DNA from: a bacterium
GTDB lineage: Bacteria > UBP4 > UBA4092 > JAOAEQ01
Reading direction: 5' to 3'
Length of the DNA stretch: 64,000 bases
Assembly (NCBI GenBank): GCA_026416715.1
Contig: JAOAEQ010000015.1
Coordinates: 16,390-80,389 of the forward strand
Shown here: in pieces, positions 46,431 through 55,020 of the stretch
Layout of the letters: every line of letters starts with the position of its first letter
Position numbering within the stretch: the stretch's first letter is position 1
Position numbers and translations under genes: made by a program
Notes under the pieces: model-generated
Databases searched by the model: none
What the model saw: only the letters and a program-made list of their open reading frames with translations
Told to the model about the DNA's origin: nothing

Positions 46431-47324
46431 ATGGTAACATTCATCTATTCAAACAACTATTATTGCGATATCGGCGAACATGTTTTCCCGATGGAAAAAT
46501 ATCGTATGATTTACGAAACGTTGATGAACAAGAAGCTGGTTCCGCCACATGCGGTCTTAGAACCCCAACCAGCGACCTATGACCAACTCCAACTGGTTCA
46601 TACCGAACCATATTTAAACGATTTACTTAACTTGCGCTGGACATATCGCACGATGTATTCCGAACTACCGTTAACTAAACAGATTGTCGATGCATATTTC
46701 CTCGCAGCTGGCGGGACGATTCTCGCTGCTCGAAAAGCGATTGAAACCAACGGTATTGGAGTTAATATCGGCGGTGGATTCCATCATGCGTTTGCAGACC
46801 ATGCGGAAGGATTCTGTTATATCAACGATATTGCGGTCGCGATTCGCGTGATGCAATATGAGAACAAAATTAAAACAGCGTTCGTTATCGATTGTGACCT
46901 CCATCAGGGCAACGGTACCGCACATATTTTCCTACACGACGATACCGTATTCACCTTTTCAATTCATCAGGAGAACAATTATCCGATCAAACAGAAAAGC
47001 GATTTAGATATCGGATTAGACGATTTTGCGAATGATTCGGTATATCTAGCGGCAATGCAAACGGTTATCCCAAAACAGATTGATGCGTTTAACCCTGACC
47101 TGATTGTGTATGTAGCTGGCGCTGACCCTTATGAACATGACCAGCTCGGAAAATTGAAACTTACCATGGATGGACTGCGACATCGGGATGACTTAGTAAC
47201 GGATTATTGCCGAAAGAAAAAAATACCACTGGTAATTGTTCTCGCTGGTGGATATGCGGTTTCAGTTAAGGATACGGTTCGTATCCACGTTAACACCTGC
47301 AAATCTGCGCTCGGGATAAAATAG
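46431..47324 (+). CDS. Histone deacetylase-like amidohydrolase
   Basis: 297 residues from ATG 46431 (MVTFIYSNNYYCDIGEHVFPMEKYR), the natural start of the fold; an open stretch back to 46209 contains simple-sequence DNA and is left out. Zinc-site and catalytic residues are in place: the His pair in GGGFHHAFADHAEGFCYIND, VIDCDLHQGNGTA with two zinc ligands, AGADPYEHDQLG with the third, and the Tyr of LAGGYAV. Bacterial members remove acetyl groups from polyamines, acetoin-related compounds or protein lysines. The substrate is unknown. It stands alone between tRNA-Val and a convergent gene. Confidence 0.92.
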   Translation: MVTFIYSNNYYCDIGEHVFPMEKYRMIYETLMNKKLVPPHAVLEPQPATYDQLQLVHTEPYLNDLLNLRWTYRTMYSELPLTKQIVDAYFLAAGGTILAARKAIETNGIGVNIGGGFHHAFADHAEGFCYINDIAVAIRVMQYENKIKTAFVIDCDLHQGNGTAHIFLHDDTVFTFSIHQENNYPIKQKSDLDIGLDDFANDSVYLAAMQTVIPKQIDAFNPDLIVYVAGADPYEHDQLGKLKLTMDGLRHRDDLVTDYCRKKKIPLVIVLAGGYAVSVKDTVRIHVNTCKSALGIK

Positions 47325-47517
47325 TTCCCAAATTGAATTACGGGCGATGGTATTCTCCTTGTGTGAGTTTACTTCAATCCTGAAGGATTACCAACTGTAA
47401 CTTAAAAAAATAGTTCGAAAGTTTTTTGTTTAGTTTTAGCAAAGGTTCGTAAAGTTCAGATTGAAAAGGCAGCAACCGTGAACGTTCAAGTTCCGTCACA
47501 AATCCATAATACTATTT

Positions 47518-50500
47518 TTATTTAGCTGCCGATAATTCGAATCGGGATAACTCTATCGGGACGCCGGTGAATAAGAAATTCAGAATACGGGACATCACTG
47601 TGTTTCGTGCTGTTTCCGAAATAATGGTTTCAAACGGAAACGCTAAATAAACAATTCTCCCACCGACTGCTGGTGCATATTGGATGCCGGCAACCGCAGT
47701 AGTAGCACTATATATCATACTGGTTGCTGCACCGGTTGTAGGAATAATTCCATCCGGTTGGTCTACGCCATAAATGCCATAGGTTCCATTATCAAACGCT
47801 ATTCCGGTTAATCCATTAAAAATACTGCCCACTACTCCTTGCACCTGATACACCGGTTCAAATCGAACCGCATCAGCGATAACTACACTCGACGCAGCTG
47901 AATTCGTTAAAGCAATATATCCGCTCGTCCCGCTACTGAAGGTAAATGACCCTAACAGATTCCATTGCCCGCCACCGATCTGTTGATTGATATACAACGT
48001 GGTCATGCCGGAATAATAATAAACGGTATACGGTGCGTTCGATGCTCGATTACTCCCTTGTGAATACCATACATAAACCTGATAAACCCCGGATTGCGGA
48101 AATGTCGGGCGCCATATCGCTGTTGCATTTGACATGCCGGTGGTGGTTAACGCCCAGCGATAATCCGTACCATATTTGCCCGAAGCTGTCGTGCCGGTAG
48201 TCCAGTTTCCGTAATCAGAATATCCGCTGGTTCCGTTATCAATAATAATTTCAAAACCGGATTGCGTATCATTCGTTCCAAAATCAGCTTTAATAATATT
48301 ATTGAGAAACGTTCGGTCAGAAGAACTGGCATACGGTGCACCATCTAAATCCCACGCAATATCCGACCCAGAAATGAATAGATGTTTACCCAACGATAAA
48401 TAGGTGCTTATTTTACTCTGGAGATTGGCATCGAATGTTTTAAACTTATTGGTCATTCGGTCGGGATATCCGGTATATGTTAACTCCATCAATGGCGGGG
48501 TAACTACATGCTGTTCGCCACAGATCCAGTCGACGACGGTATAACTGGTTAACTGCGTAAACCCATTTTCAACCGCTTTCTTCGATGCGGAATCGAACCA
48601 ATATCCGGCATTCGCAATCGCTTTCCCATGCTGGATGATATAATCGAACGAATTCCCTAACTCCTGGTAATTCGCATAGATATTATTCCCCTGCCCGTGT
48701 CGTGATGCGGTTTGAACAACAAAGGCGGTCTGCTGACCAATCAACGGTGCATTGAACAATGGCCAGACTCCAGGGTCTTCGCGCGGGAATCCGGTTGTAT
48801 CCGCATTTACTTCCGGCCGACTGATTCGTTCGAATCCGTTTACTACCAGAATATCCGCAGTGCTCCCAACTCGGGTTCGTGCAGCGAGAACTTCGGTCGG
48901 AAAACTTTCACCGCCGGAATTATATGCGGTAACTTTAAAATAATAGATCGTGTTTGGCAATAGACCTGAAATAACGATGGTCGTTGAACTGCTTAAGGTT
49001 CCGTTATCGAACCCTTTTCCATCAAGACTACGGTATACCACATAACCGGTCGGAGTAGCAGTCGGTTCCAGCGGATCGGTCGTTGCTGACCAAGTTAATC
49101 GGAGCGTTCCATCGCCGATATTGATCACGCGGAAATCTTTCGGTGGCAACGGTAGAACGACCGGGGTTCTGCCATCTTGTGCCGCTAAAAACCGGAGTAT
49201 CCCTTTATAGGTCGCGCGAGCTAGGTCGTGCCGGAACTGCGGGTCGAGCGCATACATCATATCATTCATATTTTCATGCGAGAAACTTTCGAGGAGAACC
49301 GAAGGACAATTGGGTCTTCGCGCTTCAGCATAATTCGAATTCCAAATAGCATATTCCCGCCAAGTACTGGTATATAACGCACGTAAATCAGATAATGTCT
49401 GATTGTGAATACAGGTGGTTAGTGAATAACTCAATTGCCGACTTCTTCCATCCGGAAAAGTATCTAATCCATATTGGTCATATAAATACCAGATACTTAA
49501 CGAGCCGTGTATTGAAGTTGGATATACTCCCGCATCGCTATGAAAGGTTACCATCGCATCTATCGGAATCCCTTGACCTGGGTCGCTCCGATACCCGTTC
49601 GGTCCGTTCGGTGCACCGCTATACCAATTTGCAAATTCGCCACGCAATGAATAATCGGAACTATAATCGCTATATGAAAATAGATCGTATACCGTAGTCG
49701 CTGGTGCACCAACATATTGCGCATAATATTTCGCACCTTCAGTATATTTATAACGTCCACTGGTGCTGGTTCCGCGAGTGATTAATCCTACTCCACCACC
49801 GAACCGCACCGCATCCGCAGAAACGGTAGTTCCGGCTGTCGTTGAAACATTAGTTAATACCACAGCTGCGGTAGCGCTATTCCGACCGGTATCGAAATAG
49901 AATGTACCTAGATAGACCCAAGTTCTCCCATTAACTCGTTGGTCGACGATAAACTGCGTAGTCCCGCCGCTATGGTGAACGAAATACCGTGCATCTGGTG
50001 CACGTGTTGTTCCTCGATTATATGAAACATACACCGCATAGTTCCCAGCAACAGGGATATTCGGAGTCCAGACCGCTCGAGCGGTTTCGGTTACCGCAAC
50101 GGTAGCGAGCCGGGTTGACCCAAGCGAAAAAGGATTTATCCCGCTGGTATATGGTGAATATCCGTTAGCGAATCCGGTATTAGGTGTATCATGTGACCAC
50201 GAGCCGGTTTCCGTATAGGTTCCATTATTGGGATTACTACTACCATCTGCGTTATCTACTACAATTTCACGAATTTGCGTATCCCGTTCCCGAGCGGTTA
50301 AAACGTACGCACCCGCATTCTGCAGCATCGGAATCATAAACAGATTCACGGTCGCTGCATTTGAATAATCTTCATTCATAGTATATAAATACGGTCGTTG
50401 CAACACCCAATTCGTTCCGTTATGATACCAGCCATGCCCAGCGGAAACAAAAATATTTTTCCCAGCGAGTCCATTCGTCGGGATCGGAACGACTCGGGAA

Positions 50501-51090
50501 GTATTGACCGGTCCACCACCAGCGAATGTAACCCTTGCTGGTTTTTCACCTGTAAAAGTAGTTCCTTGTGCTCGGTCAAGTTGTTCTCGCAGGTGTTTCG
50601 TATCCGGATAATAATATGCTGGGGATTTCCCTTCGATAGTATAAATAAACCCGGTTAGACCGGTAACATTATGCAACGCAACGCGAAATTGGTCAGAAAT
50701 CTCATCTACCTGCACATCACTAAATCCTTGACTAACCAATTCTTTTGAAAAATCAGCATAAACTATCCCGTCTTTAATATCCAGTGAGTTCAATTTCGTT
50801 CCCACAGGAATCGCTGAACGAAGGCCGGATTTCTGTTCATCTAATGTTGGTCCTTCGAGCAATGCCAGGATAATACTTTTCGTTTGTTCACGTTGCGACC
50901 ATGAGTCCGATTTTCCGGTAAACCGTTGGTATAATTTTTGTGCCGGACCGCGGGATACTTCAATTATCATCCCAGGTTCGGTTCCGTAGAACCGGAACAT
51001 GATATCCGAATTATTCTGTGCGAAACTCAAAGTGATTGCGATACAATAAGATACAATGAGCACAATTTTACATTGCAATGAATTATCCAT
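47518..51090 (-). CDS. Giant secreted amidase with GerM, golvesin-like and fibronectin III domains
   Basis: 1190 residues. A signal peptide (1-~25) is followed by a GerM-like domain (~30-165; ALLEGPTLDEQKSGLRSAIP, VYADFSKEL). An N-acetylmuramoyl-L-alanine amidase domain starts near 210 with FVSAGHGWYHNG (His ligand) and resumes after ~440 with PIDAMVTFHSDAG (His ligand) and VLLESFSHENMNDM (catalytic Glu). Between these, ~275-435, a golvesin-type sandwich (GNYAVYVSYNRG..., VSADAVRFGGG) is inserted. A fibronectin III domain (~650-740), a middle region and a second golvesin-like sandwich (~970-1110) follow. Related long proteins in Bacteroidetes are often labelled xanthan lyase. It probably cuts or binds peptidoglycan outside the cell. 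Confidence 0.83.
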   Translation of the reverse strand: MDNSLQCKIVLIVSYCIAITLSFAQNNSDIMFRFYGTEPGMIIEVSRGPAQKLYQRFTGKSDSWSQREQTKSIILALLEGPTLDEQKSGLRSAIPVGTKLNSLDIKDGIVYADFSKELVSQGFSDVQVDEISDQFRVALHNVTGLTGFIYTIEGKSPAYYYPDTKHLREQLDRAQGTTFTGEKPARVTFAGGGPVNTSRVVPIPTNGLAGKNIFVSAGHGWYHNGTNWVLQRPYLYTMNEDYSNAATVNLFMIPMLQNAGAYVLTARERDTQIREIVVDNADGSSNPNNGTYTETGSWSHDTPNTGFANGYSPYTSGINPFSLGSTRLATVAVTETARAVWTPNIPVAGNYAVYVSYNRGTTRAPDARYFVHHSGGTTQFIVDQRVNGRTWVYLGTFYFDTGRNSATAAVVLTNVSTTAGTTVSADAVRFGGGVGLITRGTSTSGRYKYTEGAKYYAQYVGAPATTVYDLFSYSDYSSDYSLRGEFANWYSGAPNGPNGYRSDPGQGIPIDAMVTFHSDAGVYPTSIHGSLSIWYLYDQYGLDTFPDGRSRQLSYSLTTCIHNQTLSDLRALYTSTWREYAIWNSNYAEARRPNCPSVLLESFSHENMNDMMYALDPQFRHDLARATYKGILRFLAAQDGRTPVVLPLPPKDFRVINIGDGTLRLTWSATTDPLEPTATPTGYVVYRSLDGKGFDNGTLSSSTTIVISGLLPNTIYYFKVTAYNSGGESFPTEVLAARTRVGSTADILVVNGFERISRPEVNADTTGFPREDPGVWPLFNAPLIGQQTAFVVQTASRHGQGNNIYANYQELGNSFDYIIQHGKAIANAGYWFDSASKKAVENGFTQLTSYTVVDWICGEQHVVTPPLMELTYTGYPDRMTNKFKTFDANLQSKISTYLSLGKHLFISGSDIAWDLDGAPYASSSDRTFLNNIIKADFGTNDTQSGFEIIIDNGTSGYSDYGNWTTGTTASGKYGTDYRWALTTTGMSNATAIWRPTFPQSGVYQVYVWYSQGSNRASNAPYTVYYYSGMTTLYINQQIGGGQWNLLGSFTFSSGTSGYIALTNSAASSVVIADAVRFEPVYQVQGVVGSIFNGLTGIAFDNGTYGIYGVDQPDGIIPTTGAATSMIYSATTAVAGIQYAPAVGGRIVYLAFPFETIISETARNTVMSRILNFLFTGVPIELSRFELSAAK

Positions 51091-51216
51091 AGGTTAATAG
51101 TTTCCTTTTTTCTTAGATAGATACCTTAATAGTATTTCATTATAAAGCATATACAACCATTTAGCAACCATCCTTTTAAATCAATTTATTTTTAAATATT
51201 ATTCTCACTTATTCTT

Positions 51217-51245
51217 TTGAAAAACCATGGATTTTCAGCTATGAT
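51217..51245 (+). promoter_or_regulatory. Promoter of argJ, probably giving a leaderless mRNA
   Basis: TTGAAA (51217-51222), 17-base spacer, TATGAT (51240-51245). The predicted start of transcription, 6-7 bases after the -10 box, coincides with the ATG at 51252, and no Shine-Dalgarno sequence is present. Confidence 0.65.
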
Positions 51246-51251
51246 AATTAC

Positions 51252-52529
51252 ATGATGAAAACTTATAAACGTATCAACGGCGGGATTACCGCTCCGCACG
51301 GGTTCCTCGCATCAGGAATCTCCTGCGGATTGAAAAAGAAACAGGATGCGAAAGATTTAATGCTGATTTATTCCGAAGTACCGGCAGTCGCTGCCGGAAC
51401 GGTTACGACGAATTTAGTTAAAGCGGCGCCGGTTCTAGTTGATATAGAACAACTCAAATCCGGAACCGCACAAGCGGTTCTCGCTAATTCGGGGAATGCG
51501 AACGCGTGCACCGGCAAATCGGGATTGCAAAATGCTTGGGAAATGGTCAAACTGACTGCAAAATATTTACAGATACCAGCATCATCAGTTCTCATTGCGT
51601 CAACCGGTGTTATTGGCCAACCGTTGAACATGGATAAAATCAGACCGGGAATTAAACGAGCGGTGGAATCATTATCAACTACCGGCGCGAACGATGCAAT
51701 GTACGCGATTATGACTACCGATACATTCCCAAAAGAAATCGCTCTTGAACTGATGATCACTGGCAAACCGGTTCGAATCGCAGGAATTGCGAAAGGTGCA
51801 GGAATGATTGCTCCGAATATGACCATCACTGGCAAACATGCGACTATGCTTTGCTTCCTGACCACGGATTGTGCGATATCGAAATCAGCGTTATCAACCG
51901 CACTGCAGGAAGCGGTATCACAATCGTTCAACTGTATTACCGTTGATGGTGATACCAGCACCAACGATACCGTGTTAATTTTAGCGAACGGTCTCGCTGG
52001 AAATAACAAAATCAATTCGCGTTCTTCTGCTGGATTCTCCGCATTCCAATCTGCATTGAATTATGTCTGTGCTGAACTTGCACGGCTGATTGTTCAAGAT
52101 GGCGAAGGAGCAACGAAATTTGTTGAAATTCAAATTAAGAATGCTAGAACCGTCAAGGAAGCAAAACAAATCGGGTTTACGATTGCCAATTCACCGTTAG
52201 TCAAAACTGCTCTTTTCGGGAACGATGCGAATTGGGGTAGGATTATGGCAGCGATTGGAAGAAGTGGTGTCGCGATTAATCCGGAGAAGATTGATATTGT
52301 TTTAGCGGGTAGCAAGCAACGGGTATCGAGCAGAACAGGAGAAACGCAACTCCCGCTGGTTATAAATGGACAAGGAACCGGTTTTAACGAACAGAAAGCG
52401 AAAGAAATCTTACAATCGCCGGAAATAAAACTGGTTATCGATTTACATCTAGGGAAAGCGGGAATCACAGTCCAGACCTGCGATTTATCGTTCGACTATA
52501 TAAAAATTAATGCTAGCTATAGAAGCTAA
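51252..52529 (+). CDS. argJ: Bifunctional glutamate N-acetyltransferase / amino-acid acetyltransferase ArgJ
   Basis: 425 residues. Family segments: GGITAPHGFLASGISCGLKK, VLANSGNANACTGKSG, IASTGVIGQPL, NCITVDGDTSTNDTVLILANG and GNDANWGRIMAAIGRSG. ArgJ cleaves itself at an Ala-Thr pair in the motif APNMATML; the new N-terminal Thr is the nucleophile. Here six residues (TITGKH) are inserted between APNM and ATML, so the Ala-Thr bond is kept but displaced from its normal neighbours. It recycles acetyl groups in arginine synthesis. No other arg gene is nearby. It is divergent from the amidase gene. Confidence 0.95.
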   Translation: MMKTYKRINGGITAPHGFLASGISCGLKKKQDAKDLMLIYSEVPAVAAGTVTTNLVKAAPVLVDIEQLKSGTAQAVLANSGNANACTGKSGLQNAWEMVKLTAKYLQIPASSVLIASTGVIGQPLNMDKIRPGIKRAVESLSTTGANDAMYAIMTTDTFPKEIALELMITGKPVRIAGIAKGAGMIAPNMTITGKHATMLCFLTTDCAISKSALSTALQEAVSQSFNCITVDGDTSTNDTVLILANGLAGNNKINSRSSAGFSAFQSALNYVCAELARLIVQDGEGATKFVEIQIKNARTVKEAKQIGFTIANSPLVKTALFGNDANWGRIMAAIGRSGVAINPEKIDIVLAGSKQRVSSRTGETQLPLVINGQGTGFNEQKAKEILQSPEIKLVIDLHLGKAGITVQTCDLSFDYIKINASYRS

Positions 52530-52688
52530 ATCTATATAGCCACAGATGCGCATAAAATCTAATGTATATTTCAAAGATTATTCTTGCCAGACGTGGTTAA
52601 GGTTATGTTTAGCGGGATTTGGGAGAAACTTGTATCCGTGGCAATAGCATTCATTCTATTAGTCCTATTTATTTAATCCTTTCTTTCA

Positions 52689-52787
52689 ATTACCCAACAT
52701 GAATAGTTCATTTACCATTTGTTAGGTAATATTTTTCTTGACAATAGTTACCCAACACGATGTATAATTATATGGTTTGTTAGGTAA
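52689..52787 (+). promoter_or_regulatory. Strong promoter with two copies of a paired operator, upstream of the nucleotidyltransferase module
   Basis: TTGACA (52738-52743) and TATAAT (52763-52768), spacer 19. The half-site TTACCCAAC occurs at 52690-52698 and 52748-52756; its near inverse GTTAGGTAA occurs at 52721-52729 and 52779-52787. Each pair is separated by exactly 22 bases and the two pairs lie exactly 58 bases apart. The second pair brackets the -10 box, so binding would block transcription. GAGG at 52798-52801 is the ribosome site for ATG 52809. The rest of the gap from 52530 shows no gene. Confidence 0.85.
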
Positions 52788-52808
52788 CCATAAACATGAG
52801 GATTTATT

Positions 52809-53132
52809 ATGCAACGTGGAGTAATAAAAAGCGTTTTAGCTGAAGAATTAGAGAATTCACTACGAATGAAAAAAGGATATGAACAGGCGCTGCGAAAGCT
52901 ACCTCGAGGGTGCCTAGTAGTCCGGAAAATCCGCGGGCATGAATATTATTATTTAGTCAGACGCGAGGGGTATAAGGTTAGGTATATTTATAAAGGTAAA
53001 GTATCCGATGTAGAGGTTAAAAAATATGAGGAAGCAAAAATAATGAGAGCTAAATATCGCAAGTTATTAGCCCAGGTTAATAAACAGATTCGATTTTTAA
53101 GGAGTGCGTTACGTGGAAAAGAAGCAATCTGA
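52809..53132 (+). CDS. Small basic protein partnered with a nucleotidyltransferase (antitoxin-like candidate)
   Basis: 107 residues, rich in Lys and Arg. Helical N-terminus, a central beta segment (LPRGCLVVRKIRGHEYYYLVRREGYKVRYIYKG) and a helical C-terminus (YEEAKIMRAKYRKLLAQVNKQIRFLRSAL). The central pattern LP-G-L--RK--G--YYYL-YR-G resembles small proteins often found beside nucleotidyltransferase genes, but I cannot name a characterised family. The 3' end overlaps the next gene by 20 bases, so translation is coupled. It may bind the operators upstream or neutralise its partner; neither is shown. Confidence 0.75.
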   Translation: MQRGVIKSVLAEELENSLRMKKGYEQALRKLPRGCLVVRKIRGHEYYYLVRREGYKVRYIYKGKVSDVEVKKYEEAKIMRAKYRKLLAQVNKQIRFLRSALRGKEAI

Positions 53133-53799
53133 ATTATGCCTAGAAATACTACACCGATTTCATAAAGTGGGGATATTATCCGATTGTATCCTTATCGGAA
53201 GTTGGTGCCTGTATTTCTATAAAGAATATTTTTCTACAGTGCCTTTTATTGACCAGACTACAATCAAAACCCGAGATATTGATTTTTTAATAACCAAACC
53301 AAGGAGAATACAGACGAAAGTTAATATTCCAAAGCTTCTTGAAAATTTAGGTTTTCTCGTTGACTTTAAAGGAACGAAAGGATATATCAGACTTAATCAT
53401 CCTGATTTAATTTTAGAATTTCTGGTACCGGAATTAGGAAAAGTAACCGATAAACCTTATCCGCTGCCGCAATTTGGTCTAAATGCACAACCGTTACGAA
53501 TGCTCGGATTCCTCGCCCAGAATACTATCCAAGTTAAGCTAGATGATATTTCGATAACCCTACCCCATCCAGCAAACTTTGCGTTGCATAAACTGCTTAT
53601 ATTCCAGCGGAGAAAAAATAATGAAAAGGCATTGAAAGATCGTACTACTGCTATAGTTGTTTTAAAAGTTCTTATCCAGCAAGGAGAATCGGAAATAATT
53701 CAAAAAGTATTTAATTCTATTCCGCAAACCTGGCAGAAAAAAATTATTAAAGTATTGAAAGAAGCTGAAGAAACCGAAATGGTAGAAATATTAAAATAA
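53113..53799 (+). CDS. Nucleotidyltransferase-fold protein (GSU2403-like)
   Basis: 228 residues from GTG 53113, which has AAGGAG 8 bases upstream; GTG 53104 overlaps that ribosome site and is less likely. The core has CILIGSWCLYFYKEYF, a G-S motif on the first helix, and TRDIDFLI, the D-x-D metal pair of the polymerase-beta fold. A helical C-terminal half follows (LPHPANFALHKLLIFQRR, then KDRTTAIVVLKVLI). This pattern fits the GSU2403-type group, related in fold to AbiEii- and MNT-type toxins that transfer nucleotides to tRNA or proteins. Together with the small upstream gene and operators it looks like a two-gene toxin-antitoxin-like module, which is an inference. Confidence 0.8.
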   Translation: MEKKQSELCLEILHRFHKVGILSDCILIGSWCLYFYKEYFSTVPFIDQTTIKTRDIDFLITKPRRIQTKVNIPKLLENLGFLVDFKGTKGYIRLNHPDLILEFLVPELGKVTDKPYPLPQFGLNAQPLRMLGFLAQNTIQVKLDDISITLPHPANFALHKLLIFQRRKNNEKALKDRTTAIVVLKVLIQQGESEIIQKVFNSIPQTWQKKIIKVLKEAEETEMVEILK

Positions 53800-53805
53800 A
53801 ATTAA

Positions 53806-54963
53806 ATGTCATCAAATCAACTTCACATTAAGCGCTTAGCACGTTTTACACAAAGCTTTTATCTGTGGTTATCCGGGGTTGCTATAGTGTTTTTAGTTTC
53901 TATAAGTTCCGCTCATGAGTTTTCTGTGGTTCCCTATCCGGAATATAATACCTTGATAGCGCAGACGACCGGTTGGACTGGCGCGGATGGTGCGTATTCG
54001 GTACCACTATCAGATAAGGTGACTCTATGGTTATACGGCGATACCTGGATTGGCGATATTGTTGATGGCAAACATTCCGGCGGAACGATTATCAACAACT
54101 CGATTGCACTGCAGCATGGGATTAATCCGAAAACCGCTTCGCTAAAATTCTATTGGAAGACAGATTCGACGGGAAAACCGCGTGCATTTTTTACCCCTGA
54201 TGACGGACTCGGTTGGTTCTGGTTACAAGCGGGGATGAAGGTGAATACGAAACTCTATATTTTCCTTTCGCAAATCGTTTCTACGCAAAGTGACCCGAAC
54301 TCTATCTGGAATTTCAAAGGAGTCGGCACCTGGTTAGCGGAAATCGAGAATCCTACCGATGACCCGATGAACTGGCGTATCCGGCAATATAAAGTTCCGT
54401 TCGGCAACTTCGATGGAACAAGCACCTACTTTTTCGGCGCTGCGGTTATGCAGGTCGGGAAGTATATGTATATCTACGGCTGTCAAGATGAACCGAGTCA
54501 ATGGATTGTTGGGAGGAATATGATACTCGCGCGAGTTCCGGCGAATCGGTTAACTGAATTTCGTCAATGGCGATTTTATAATAACGGGAAATGGGTATCT
54601 GATTCGAAACAATGCTCGTATCTATTCAATGGAATTGCACCGGAATATTCGGTCAATTATCTACCGTATTTGAAAAAGTACGTTTGCGTTTATACCGAAC
54701 TCGGAATGTCGAACCGTATCCTGATGCGCACAGCACTGAAACCGTATGGTTCCTGGAGTCAGCCGACTACGGTTTATCTCTGCCCGGAAGTAAGCTGGAA
54801 CTCGACTTATTTCTGCTATGCCGCAAAAGCGCATCCGGAATTATCCGAATCTATGGATGAATTGATTATAACCTATGTCTGCAATTCGTTTGATTTCTGG
54901 CAGATGGTCGCTGATTCTCGTATTTACTTCCCGCGGTATATAAAACTGAAATTTAAAAATTAA
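53806..54963 (+). CDS. Secreted beta-propeller-like protein (DUF5005/DUF4185-like)
   Basis: 385 residues with a signal peptide in the first ~45 residues. The body alternates short beta segments rich in Trp, Tyr and Asp: WTGADGAYSVPLSDKVTLWLYGDTWIG, GGTIINNSIALQHG, FYWKTDSTGKPRAFF and LKKYVCVYTELGMSNRILMRTA. The GDTW/INN pattern resembles families DUF5005 and DUF4185, five-bladed propellers related in fold to glycosidases. It may bind or process an extracellular polysaccharide. It starts 7 bases after the nucleotidyltransferase gene but is probably unrelated to it. Confidence 0.7.
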   Translation: MSSNQLHIKRLARFTQSFYLWLSGVAIVFLVSISSAHEFSVVPYPEYNTLIAQTTGWTGADGAYSVPLSDKVTLWLYGDTWIGDIVDGKHSGGTIINNSIALQHGINPKTASLKFYWKTDSTGKPRAFFTPDDGLGWFWLQAGMKVNTKLYIFLSQIVSTQSDPNSIWNFKGVGTWLAEIENPTDDPMNWRIRQYKVPFGNFDGTSTYFFGAAVMQVGKYMYIYGCQDEPSQWIVGRNMILARVPANRLTEFRQWRFYNNGKWVSDSKQCSYLFNGIAPEYSVNYLPYLKKYVCVYTELGMSNRILMRTALKPYGSWSQPTTVYLCPEVSWNSTYFCYAAKAHPELSESMDELIITYVCNSFDFWQMVADSRIYFPRYIKLKFKN

Positions 54964-55020
54964 ACCTTGAAGACATAGCGAACATACACCACAGTATCCA
55001 GAATAACCGGAGTTATCTAT

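Noticed and set aside
51368-52015. 215-codon minus-strand frame opposite argJ
   Set aside because: A mirror effect of the codon bias of argJ; no ribosome site and no recognisable protein.
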